64,000 nt of DNA from Vitellaria paradoxa (lineage: Eukaryota; Streptophyta; Magnoliopsida; Ericales; Sapotaceae): positions 39,208,419 to 39,272,418 of the forward strand of contig CM034239.1 in the NCBI GenBank assembly GCA_019916065.1, read 5' to 3'. A program made the translations under genes and the position numbers. The first letter of the stretch is position 1. Each line of letters opens with the position of its first letter. Below are positions 44,697 to 55,191 of the stretch, piece after piece. Under the pieces are notes generated by a model. The model was not told the DNA's origin, ran no database searches, and worked only from the letters and a program-made list of their open reading frames with translations.

Positions 44697-46734
44697 TGAT
44701 TAGCATGCATTATTGTACAATTATATATATATTGAGCATGCTAATTATGAATTTATAGTTATTATTGGCGATGTGTTAGCTTGATTATCTCATTTCCATG
44801 CATTCTTGGTGTGTGTATATTTCAGGTGATATAATATGGTGCTTTTTGCCCAAACAACACCAAAGTTGCATGTGAGGAGGAGCCATCCCAAGGCATAAGA
44901 TCGACTACCATGGGTGCCAAGGAGAAGGAAGTGGTTTGAAGTTCAAAATAGTTGAAGTGGTGTGCGGTTGAAGTTCCAGCTCAACACCCTCTCAGTTTTC
45001 CAGCCATAACCTTTTCGTCACAACTCGAAATGGTTCCATTCTTTTTGCGTTGGAAAGAAGACTCGAAGCCCTACAACTTTGCTGGTTTAGCCGAAGCCTG
45101 AATCTGTCATCTTCAATGTCAAAATCGCATCGGAAGTCAGGGACAGAAAGCTGTCAAAGAAGAACTGTTCACTGTATTTGCAGATGGGCGCCCCACCTAG
45201 ACCCATGGGCGACCCACCACAAGCATGGGCGCCCCACCTACACCCATGGGCGCCCCTGAGGACCCTTGGGCGCCCCACTCTTCATCAGGTGGGCGCCCAC
45301 AGAGAGGGAGTTCTGATTGCTGTGTTTTGGCTAACTCTTTGAGGACTTCATCAAACACTTGTACCTTGGGCACCCATGATGACTTGTCCAGCACACTTTG
45401 AAGTTAACTTTTGAATTATGAAATTACACTTTTACCCTTGAGTTATGTAATGATATAAAAGGGCAAATTTCTGATGTACAGGAGTTCGAAACCCTACGCA
45501 CTTCTTCTCTTTCTCTTAGTTTAGTTTAGATTAGGGTTAGATGTTTTCATCTCGTGTTGGATTGACGGAAGCTTTATTTTTCATCTTCGCATTAAGATTA
45601 ATTGGTAAGTTTCATTCGTTACTTCGTTTTAATTAAAAGTTTATTATTTTCTTTATCTTTGTTCTTTATTTTGACTTCGTAGTACTTCGTAGTCATTGTT
45701 AGTGTTTGATTTGCTTTCGAAATTGCTTTAGCTTATTTCTATATCCTTCGTTTTCGTGTGTGAGTGCTTGATGAAGGTTATTTTCTTTTCGAAAGGCTTT
45801 GTTAATGCTTTCGCAATGTTAGGCTAGGGTTTGTTCTTGGCTTCAAGCCATTGAAAGTGGTGAAGTAGTTGGTGAACTCAAATGTAAACGAGTTTTATTT
45901 AACAAAATATATTTTAGACTTTTAATTGGAATTTCGTAGTAAGCTAGGGTTCTCTTGAAACCTACTCACCCGTGTCACAACCGTAGCTTGGTTACAAGTT
46001 TTCGCTTGTGCACACCAAGTGTTCGGTTTAATGTCCCGGTGAGTTAGAATCTGATTTTCCAAGACCCAAATTAGGTTTTCTTACAAAATCAGTCACCCGT
46101 GTTAAAACCAAAGCTTGGTTACGATTGGCCACTCGTGCAAACCAAGTGGTTGGTTCAATGGCCCGGTGATTCGAACCTTATTTTCATAAAACCAAAACAT
46201 GAGGTTTTCTTAAGAAACCGATTCACCTGTGTTATAATTGAAGCCTAGTTATGAGTTGATGCTCATGCACACTAGGTGTTCGATTCAATGGCCCGGTGAG
46301 TCTGAAACCAATTTCAAAAGCCTCCGCTTACTCTAAATTCCATAAATTAGTTTTTAATGAAATATCTTCCGACCTAGCAATGCATGTGCGTTTGTTAGGT
46401 TGAGTTATAAATGCGTTTGAGTAAACCACTACCCACTACTGGATTTGGTTCAAAGCCAAGATCATTTTAGTTAGTTTATTTTCAATATTTGCATTCTAGT
46501 TTAATATCACAATTTGCTTCGCTCCACCATTCTCAACCTAGCCATATTCAAATCACTTTGTAATTCAAAAATTAGTTTAGATTAGCTTAGGCTCACCTAC
46601 TAATTAAGAGAACAAGTCTAGTGTCTTTTAACACAGCCCTCCCTGTGGAGATGACCTCGGTTCTCACCGAGTAAGACTACGACCACCCTCTTGCACTTGA
46701 GAGGTAGAACCCGAACACATTTTAGGGTCGGTCA
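44697..46734 (+). repeat. Solo LTR O, 2038 bp, TSD GCAAT
   Basis: TGATTAGCATGC ... GGGTCGGTCA with perfect GCAAT copies (44692-44696 and 46735-46739). Octamer array at 45186, 45207, 45227, 45248, 45268 and 45291, then TATAAAAGG at 45454-45462. Almost identical to solo LTR I, so both are recent. Confidence 0.97.
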
Positions 46735-46739
46735 GCAAT

Positions 46740-47502
46740 TGTAGTTTTAAAACTCGATGAGTCCGAGGTCGAATCTATAGGGAGGGATTTGTTAAAAGCT
46801 CTAGACTTTTCTCTTAGTTAGTAGCTGAACCTAAATTAATTTAAACTAATTTTTCAACAACTCAAACTTTTGTTTTAGGTTCTAACTAAATTAAATATTA
46901 ATTAAAGAAATTCAATTTAATTTTAAAGTACAACAAAGCATTTACTCTAAATTCTAAAGTGAATAAATCAACTCATAAATTAAATTAAATAACAAGCACA
47001 ATACTAAAAAGGTTCTTGATCTAACTTTCAAGTCCGGATAGTTCACTACTTTACCTTGGGATGTTTTTATTCAAAACTAGATTAAGGTTTAATTCGAAAA
47101 GTGTTAAGAATATTTTAATCAAAGGTCAGTACCAGTGATCTCAAGCGGATATGGTTAAAGACCTTTGTTTCCGAAAGTTTTTCAAACAAACGAAACTAGA
47201 AATGAATTCGAAACCTATGTTTAACCTTGTTCGAAAGTGGTTATATTCAAAAACCCATACCAGTGACTTCAAACGAGTGTGATTAAAGATTTTCAGTTTC
47301 GAATGTTTTCGAAACAAGTTAAAATAGATTTTAATATGGTCGATTCTTACGCATGAGCTCTCACAACCCATGCGAAGGGTCTATGAACATCCCAAGGTTT
47401 TTCATGAACTACCCATTCTTGACTTGTTGAACCAAGAACTAGGGTTTTACGCTACAACTAGTTTAAACATCACAAAGGCACCAAAATAACACTCAATCAT
47501 GC
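46740..47502 (-). repeat. 5' LTR of element N, segment 2
   Basis: The U5 and leader part with tandem hairpins and leader hairpin. It is cut after CATGC (47498-47502) by solo LTR P and continues at 49518. Confidence 0.92.
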
Positions 47503-49512
47503 TGATTAGCATGCATTATTGTACAATTATATATATATTGAGCATGCTAATTATGAATTTACAGTTATTATTGGCGATGTGTTAGTGTGATTATCTCATT
47601 TCCATGCATTCTTGGTGTGTGTATATTTCAGGTGTATAATATAGTTTTTTTGGCCCAAACAACACCAAGGTTGCATGTGAGGAGGAGCCATCCCAAGGCA
47701 TAAGATCGACTACCATGGGTGCCAAGGAGAAGGAAGTGGTTTGAAGTTCAAAACAATTGAAGTGGTGTGCGGTTGAAGTTCCAGCTCAACACCCTCTCAG
47801 TCTTCCAGCCATAACGTTTTCGTCACAACTCGAAATGGTTCCATTCTTTTTGTGTTGGAAAGAAGACTCGAAGCCCTACAACTTTTCTGGTTTAGCCGAA
47901 GCCTGAATCTGTCATCTTCAATGTCAAAATCACATCGGAAATCAGGGATAGAAAGATGTCAAAGAAGAACTGTTCACTGTAGTTGCAGATGGGTGCCCCA
48001 CCTACACCCATGGGCACCCCTGAGGACCCTTGGGCACCCCACTCTTCATCAGATGGGCGCCCACAGAGAGAGAGTTCTGACTGCTGTTTTTGGCTATCTC
48101 TTTGAGGACTTCATCAAACACTTGGGCGCCCCACCTCAGCCATGGGCGCCCATGAGGACTCTTCCAGCACAAGTTTAGAATAAGTTTGAGCCATGTTTTT
48201 ACCTTTATGCCCTTGTAATATACGTTGATATAAAAGGTTAAAAATTTGATGTAGGAGGGTTCGAAACCCTACGCACTTCTTCTCTTTCTCTTAGTTTAGT
48301 TTAGATTAGGGTTAGATGTTTTCATCTCGTGTTGGATTGACGGAAGCTTTATTTTTCATCTTCGCATTAAGATTAATTGGTAAGTTTCATTCGTTACTTC
48401 GTTTTAATTAAAAGTTTATTATTTTCTTTATCTTTGTTCTTTATTTTCACTTCGTAGTCATTGTTAGTGTTTGATTTGCTTTCAAAATTGCTTTAGCTTA
48501 TTTCTATATCCTTTGTTTTCGTGTTTGAGTGCTTGATGAAGGTTATTTTCTTTTTGAAAGGCTTTGTTAATGCTTTCGCAATGTTAGGCTATGGTTTGTT
48601 CTTGGCTTCAAGCCATTGAAAGTGGTGAAGTAGTTGGTGAACTCAAATGTAAACGATTTTTATTTAATAAAATATATTTTGGACTTTTAATTGGAATTTC
48701 GTAGTAAGCTAGGGTTCTCTTGAAACCTACTCACCCGTGTCACAACCGTAGCTTGGTTACAAGTTTTCACTTGTGCACACCAAGTGTTCGGTTTAATGTC
48801 CTGGTGAGTTAGAATATGATTTTCCAAGACCCAAATTAGGTTTTCTTACAAAATCAGTCACCCGCGTTAAAACCAAAGCTTGGTTACGATTGGCCACTCG
48901 TGCAAACCAAGTGGTTGGTTCAATGGCCTGGTGATTCGAACTTTATTTTCATAAAACCAAAACATGAGGTTTTCTTAAGAAACCGATTCACCTGTGTTGT
49001 AATTGAAGTCTAGTTATGAGTTGATGCTCATGCACACTAGGTGTTCGATTCAATGTCCCGGTAAGTCTGAAACCAATTTCAAAAGCCTCCGCTTACTCTG
49101 AATTCCATAAATTAGTTTTTAATGAAATATCTTCCGACCTAGCAATGCATGTGCGTAATGCATGTGCGTTTGTTAGGTTGAGTTATAAATGCGTTTAAGT
49201 AAACCACTACCCACTACTAGATTTGGTTCGAAGCCAAGATCGTTTTAGTTAGTTTATTTTCAATATTTGCATTCTAGTTTAATATCACAATTTGCTTCAC
49301 TCCACCATTCTCAACCCAGCCATATTCAAATCACTTTGTAATTCAAAAATTAGTTTAGATTAGCTTAGGCTCACCTACTAATTAAGAGAACAAGTCTAGT
49401 GTCTTTTAACTCAGCCCTCCCTGTGGAGATGACCTCGGTTCTCACCGAGTAAGACTACGACCACCCTCTTGCACTTGAGAGGTAGAACCCGAACACATTT
49501 CAGGGTCGGTCA
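47503..49512 (+). repeat. Solo LTR P, 2010 bp, TSD CATGC, mosaic
   Basis: TGATTAGCATGC ... GGGTCGGTCA with perfect CATGC copies (47498-47502 and 49513-49517). The octamer array is rearranged (47991, 48012, 48032, 48055, 48124, 48144). The stretch 48165-48265 around TATAAAAGG (48229-48237) resembles the G LTR more than solo LTRs I and O. A short tandem duplication (TGCATGTGCGTAA) lies near 49145-49168. Confidence 0.96.
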
Positions 49513-49517
49513 CATGC

Positions 49518-50175
49518 CATTTAATAATTGAAATAAACCAAACATTGTATTAAAGGATGAAACAAAAATAACTTACAAGGTTTGTGCGTAAAAGAAGAGA
49601 TGAACTGCAAATGCGAAGATGAATAATAAAACGCTGACAATATCCACGAACAATCTTCAAGAACAAAAACTCTCTAAAAACTAATCTAAACTTCAATGGA
49701 ATGGTAGAAACTTCTAAGGAGGTGTCCCCTTTCATAGCCATCCCATGACTCTTTAAAAATATGCCACAAAACCCTAGAAGAGGAGCTTTCACGCGGCTGT
49801 TGTAAATCACGGGTGGTCCCGACCGTCTAGAGAGGGGGTCAGGACCGTCTGAAGTTTTATACTTTCTGTGGTCCCGACCGTCTGGGTGATGGTGGGGACC
49901 GTTTAGTATCTCTTTCATTGCTTTCTTTCCTTCTCTTGGTTGGGTCTTTGGGCTAGTCTTTTCCATCGAAGATGAGGTTCGAACCATAACTTTTTCTTTG
50001 TCTTCTTGGCCCTCTCCATAGCTATAAACTTCGACATCCTTACCCTTTTTTCCTACAAATAAAACAATTAAAGTATAAGTAACACAATAACACTAAAACT
50101 TCAACTTTACTTATTTTAATGCATGAATAAGTGTTGAGTTAGGGAGTTTGTAATTACACTTTTCAAGTGTAATCA
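49518..50175 (-). repeat. 5' LTR of element N, segment 3
   Basis: The U3 part with a palindrome cluster (49815, 49837, 49870, 49891; spacing 22-33-21) and the LTR start TGATTACACTTGAAAAGTG at 50175. The join with 47502 matches the intact copy at 39720. Confidence 0.93.
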
Positions 50176-50180
50176 CAATG

Positions 50181-50943
50181 GTTGTAGTGTAAAACCCTAA
50201 TCTTGATTCAACGAATCAAGAAAAGGCATTTCACAAAAATGCCTTAGGTTGTTCGTAGTTCCTTCGCATAGGCTGCGAAACCTTTTGCGAAGATCTTTCA
50301 CAAATCCATTTTTATCTATTTCGAAAACATTCAAATATGAAAACCCTTAACCATATCCATTTGAGATCACTAGTTTGGATTTTCATGACTAATTGTTTAA
50401 ACACTTTCGAATAGGATTAAAAATCAAATTTAAATTCACTTCTCGTTTGTTTAATTGAAAAACCTTCGGAAACAAAGGTCTTTAACCATATCCGCTTGAG
50501 ATCACTGGTACTGACCTTTGATTAAAATATTCTTAATACTTTTCAAATTAAAGCCTAATCGAGATTTAAATAAACACATCCCAAGGCAAAGTAGTAAACT
50601 ACCCAAACTTGAAAGTTAAATCAAGAACCTTTTTAATATCATGCTTGTTATCTAATTTAATTTCTGAGTTAATCAATTTGCTTTAAAATTCAATTTTATT
50701 GCATTTGAATTTAATATCACAATTCCTTCACTCCAATATTCTCAACCCAACCATTCTCAGACATCCTATAAAATCCAAAATTAGTTTAAATTAATTTAGG
50801 TTCACCTACTAGCTAAGAGAACAAGTCTAGAACTTTTAACAAAACCCTCCCTGTGGATTCGACCTCAGACTCATGGAGTTTAAAACTATGACTGCCCTCT
50901 TGCACTTGAGAGGTAGAACCTAAACATATTTTAGGGTCCGTTA
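50181..50943 (+). repeat. 5' LTR of element M, second part
   Basis: This continues 38904 without loss: the joined order equals the uninterrupted 3' LTR near 55905. It has the leader hairpin (about 50196-50226), tandem hairpins (50336-50390; 50473-50520) and the U5 end GGGTCCGTTA, with transitions compared with GGGTCGGTCA. Confidence 0.92.
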
Positions 50944-50949
50944 AGTTTT

Positions 50950-50967
50950 TAGTGCCGTTGCCGGGGA
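50950..50967 (+). promoter_or_regulatory. Primer binding site, tRNA-Asp type (element M)
   Basis: TAGTGCCGTTGCCGGGGA has two transitions from the tRNA-Asp complement and is seven bases after the LTR. Confidence 0.88.
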
Positions 50968-51191
50968 GGGCAACTAAGTGCTAGACTTGGGAGTTAAAAG
51001 GGAGTTCACTTGAGAAATTGGGTGAATTCTTTCTTTTTTCTCTATCTCTTTATTGGTAGTTTTCTTTCTATTGCACTGTTATATATTCATTTGCATATCA
51101 TATAATCTTGTTTGCATGCTAGTTAACTTAGGTTGCATTTTAGTGTAGTTTTTCTCTTTTCTTCTTTTATTTTCATTTTTATTTTTTGATC

Positions 51192-52973
51192 TTGGACATA
51201 GAAGTTGGTGATCTTGTACATGGCCCTTTTGATACTCGAGAATACATAGAGTATCTAGGTGGCATGTTGGATATGCTTTGACATTAGACACCTATAGTAT
51301 GCTTCTCCAATTCTTTGGGCATGAGAAGGAAGACCCATGTCTTCATCTCGATAGGTTTGAGGCAGTGTGTGGCTTATGTGATGATTTTAGGAAAAGTGAA
51401 AGAATTAGGTTCATGTTTTTCCCTTTGTCTTTACAAAGTGTGGCCGATGACCGGTGTTATAATTCTAGTGAATGGACCACTTGGGAACAATGTTATCACG
51501 CTTTTATTGAAAAATTCCTCTCTGTTCATCAAACCTTCACCCATGGCTTTCAAATTAGAAATTTTTATCGAAAGAAGGGTGAAGTATTTTATAAACGTTG
51601 GGAGAGATTTAACAATCTTTTGGAAACATTCCTAAGTCACGGATTAGAGTTAGTGGACATTGTAGCAATCTTATTTAATGCTCTACCTAATGACTTACAC
51701 CAGGCATTTGATGAAGTCTTAGGTAGGGAATTTCTTGACCTAACCCCAGGTGAGGCATGGTCATTCCTTGAATGTTTTTATGAACACACTAGGCCAGAGG
51801 GAAGATTTAAACCTAGTTTTGAATATCATGCACTTAAAAGCCACACTGAACCTTCCCCATATACTCCTACTTCACTTGATCTTCATGATCCATCCTTTAG
51901 AAGTAGCATATGCATGGAGACTAATTATTGTGCCTATCCCAACCTTGTTCCACTCACTGAGGGCCAGCATAAGGAATCTCAGGATTATTGGCCTTATGAA
52001 CCTAATGATGCACAATTAGAGGACATTTTTTTATCAATTAATGTAACAATAGTTGAGCATTAATAACGACTAGAACTAGGCCCTAGATGACTTGAGAGAG
52101 CAATTTTCTATGATAACACAAGCTATGAGCACCATTCTAAGTGGTAACATGACTGAGACGTCGACCTCAGACACTATTATAGGCACTGAGTGGGACAATT
52201 GCCCTAACTACATTGGGGATAACATTTGCAATGAGCATCTTTCTCATATTCCTTTGGACACTCCCATTCAAGATGTTCTTTTACCACTTGCTGAGAGTCA
52301 GGGAGACATAGAATTCTTTCCTACTACCGAGCTTGATGTTCAACCTACCCCAACCACCCCAGACTTTATTGAGAGTCCTTTGACTCCAACTGAGCATTTA
52401 AATGCCACATGGCCCGAGGAACATATCACTGAGTCGGTTGACCCTAGTTCACTCCATTACACAACCGAGGTTGAGAGTGGTGCAAACCTTTCATCTCCTG
52501 ACTTAGTCCCATCCAAAAATCTTACTATTGGAATTGTGAGCGACTACCAGGAGATCGACCATCATTAAGGAGAGGTAGTAGACATGCGGAAGGCTTACAT
52601 TGACTTTTTGGGTGTTAAGAGATCATTCAAACCCACCATTTCCACACTCGTAGATTTTTTAGGTGTTAAGAGTTCATTAGAGCCCACCATTTCTACACCC
52701 ATAGATTTCTTGGGCGTTGAAAGACTTATTGAACCCACCATTTCCATATCCATAGATTTCTTGGGTGTTGAGAGACTAATTGAGCCAACCATGTCCACAC
52801 CTGCATTTACACTTTGGCCACATCTGAGGTTTCAAGAACCTCACTTGGCCTTTCATTCCCCGATGTGTTTTACACCTAAAGAGCGTCCATCTTCGGTGTT
52901 TCATGGGCTCGAAGAGAACATTTTATTTCTTAAACCATTTATGGATGCATGGGATAGAGAGGGTGTTGGATAA
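51192..52973 (+). pseudogene. Gag-like protein of element M, broken
   Basis: The start codon has become TTG at 51192 (DIEVGDLVHGPFDTREYIEY follows), then a frameshift near 51275 leads into the longest intact Gag-like stretch of the three copies (51278-52063): QFFGHEKEDPCLHLDRF, FFPLSLQSVADDRC, WTTWEQCYHAFIEKFL, GEVFYKRWERFNNLLETFL and GEAWSFLECFYEHTR. A frameshift near 52065-52090 and a stop near 52568 (Trp to stop in DHHWGEV) follow. The C-terminus has four 17-residue repeats and ends WDREGVG. No zinc knuckle was found. Confidence 0.8.
52599..52802 (+). repeat. 51-bp coding minisatellite, four units
   Basis: Four in-frame 51-bp units encode (I/V)DFLGV(E/K)RLIEPTIST-type repeats. Stops are absent within them. 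Confidence 0.88.
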
Positions 52974-55191
52974 CCCTTTTGTCTTCATTTCATTTGTACA
53001 TAGTAGATTAGATTTTTCATTTTCTTATTTTTATTGTTTTTTTTTTAATTTGATTCTCTTCCTTTATTTTCTTTTACTTTATTTCTATTGCTTCTTTCGT
53101 ACCAACCCTTTTTCTTGTCCTATTTTTATTTCATTTTATGTCTAACCTTTTCTTTTGAATAGTTTCTTTTGTTTTCTTCAAATAAGGAAGCTCTTAAGGT
53201 AATACCCTTTCTCTCCTTTTTATTTAGTCTTGCACTTTCAATTTTGGTACTCCATTATATATAATTGCTGTTGTTGGGAGTGCTGTAGAATCTAGGTTGG
53301 GGGTGTTTTGGGTGATGCCTTAAGGGGCTTGAATAATGGGTGCATGCTTGGTTTAATTTGTGCTATGTTCTCAGCTGTGCCTTTTATGGCTATTATTTCA
53401 TGCTCATCATCATGCTCACTTTGCACACTACAGACCCACTTATGCATCATAGTTCTCACATTGAGGACAATGTTTAGTTTAGGTTGGGGGTAGAGTTCGC
53501 ATGACACTTTGTGCTAAAACTGTCAAATTTTTCAAAATTTGAGCTTTTTTTAGCTTAAATACATGACTTAGCACATTTATACTTGCATATTGGCCTTTTT
53601 TGGTTTGGTTGATTGTGAAATTGAGTGAGATAGTGATAAGTGAATTTTGTTCAAGCATTAATACGAAACTTAATTCAAGTTGAGTGTGTTATGACCTTGT
53701 GCATTTTCGTGACTTTCATGGAGAAGAGCTTATGTGCTTAGGAGTAGATTTTGTTTGTCATTGGTTAATTAAGCATTCTTAGACTAGGTGGAGACCTATA
53801 CCCCTAATGGTGAGCTTTTGAGCCTATTATTTCTTTTCTTGAGGGGTTGCACATATTCACAGCTCTTTCATTCTTCACTTTGGTTTTCAATGCACTAATT
53901 GCATCGCACACACTTGCATGAGTTTCACTTGGCACATTATGAGTTGTTGCAAGCTTTGAACATGATACTAGGCCATCTTTGCTATTGTTTGGCCTTTTTA
54001 TCCTTTCTTGATATGAAATTGCCCTAGGAACCAACTTGAAGCCTTTTTAATAAAGTGTGTGATAAATCTATATATTTTTTCTTTGGTTCTGACCTTATAT
54101 ATTGTTCCTTAACCTCGTTCACACATTTTTAAGCCTTACTCTCACATGTTTTGGGTTATGAAAAGTGCCTCAATGTCAGTGATATGAGTGGGGGTTGGGA
54201 ATGGAAACTTTTGAGAGCATATTGAGAGGGAATATTGGGTGGAGAATTTAGCTTATGTTTATTTCATGATTTCAAAAAAAAGAAAAAAAAAAGAAGAAAA
54301 AAGAGAAAAGAAAGAAAAAGAAAAAAAAGAAAAGAAAAAAAAGTTTGTTATTCCTTTTTGCTTGTGTAATTTTGGGACTTGTGCATTTTATTATAATTAT
54401 TTAGAATGTCCTATGAGTAGTTTGCAAGTTTGTGAATAAGATTCGTGTTGTAGTTCTTCTTGGGGTTGGAAAAGAAATGGGTAGTTTGGGATTTGTGTGC
54501 ACTTGAACATCTTTATCCCAAGACACGTGCTTTGATTTCCATATCTTCTATTGTTAACCATTACCCCTGGCCAAGTTACAACTAAAACAAATACCTAGTG
54601 GATTCTAAGCAAGCAACTCTTGTATCGTGCATATAGTGGTCTTGTGTACGTTGTGTGATGTGATCTTTTGCATATGCATTGGAACATTATCATGAGCTGT
54701 CCACTTTGAACTTCAATTCAGTTCACTCACTTGTTTGTGGGGTTATGTGCAACTAGGATAGCATTTTATGCTAATAGGAATGTGTAAACCCTTGAGAAGT
54801 GAATTTCTTTCTATAAGTAGAATCCTGTGAGCTTTTGAAGTCAAAACTAGTTCTGTTTATACTCTTGCGACTTTGTTGAATGAATGAAACAATTTTGCAC
54901 ACATGTTTTTTCTACTTTGATAGTCCATGTATTTATCCTTAGTACTTGGAAATTACACATGATATTTGGATTTTGTGGGTAGATTCACTGCAAACCCTCA
55001 CGAGACCTTACTCGTCCACTAAGGGGAACCTAGGGGTTTAAAGGGCTTGCTACACGTAGCTAAGAGTAGCTGTGTTTCCAACAAAAAGAAAAATAGGATA
55101 GTAGTTGTATCTCATTTTAATAAAGAACATCATGTATTTCATTTTAATAAAGAGCATTGCTAGGGGCTAGCAATGTTCAAGTTGGGGGTTG
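52974..55191 (+). other. 3' non-coding region of element M
   Basis: No gene. Landmarks are AGGTTGGGGG words near 53295 and 53482, CTCACATTGAGGACAATG (about 53455), an A/G tract (54275-54342), the conserved double-hairpin block (54986-55050) and AAGTTGGGGGTTG immediately before the 3' LTR as the likely polypurine tract. Confidence 0.8.
54275..54342 (+). repeat. Homopurine A/G tract
   Basis: About 68 bp of A with scattered G, 850 bp before the 3' LTR, matching tracts in E, G and N. Confidence 0.8.

Larger units (their letters stand above)
38905..50175 (-). mobile_element. Element N: gag-only LTR retrotransposon in the M 5' LTR, TSD CAATG
   Basis: 3' LTR 38905-40387 (1483 bp), internal 40388-44642 (4255 bp), 5' LTR 44643-50175 once two solo LTRs are removed (1475 bp). 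Perfect duplications CAATG lie at 38900-38904 and 50176-50180. Same family as M, opposite strand. No pol is present. Confidence 0.95.
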
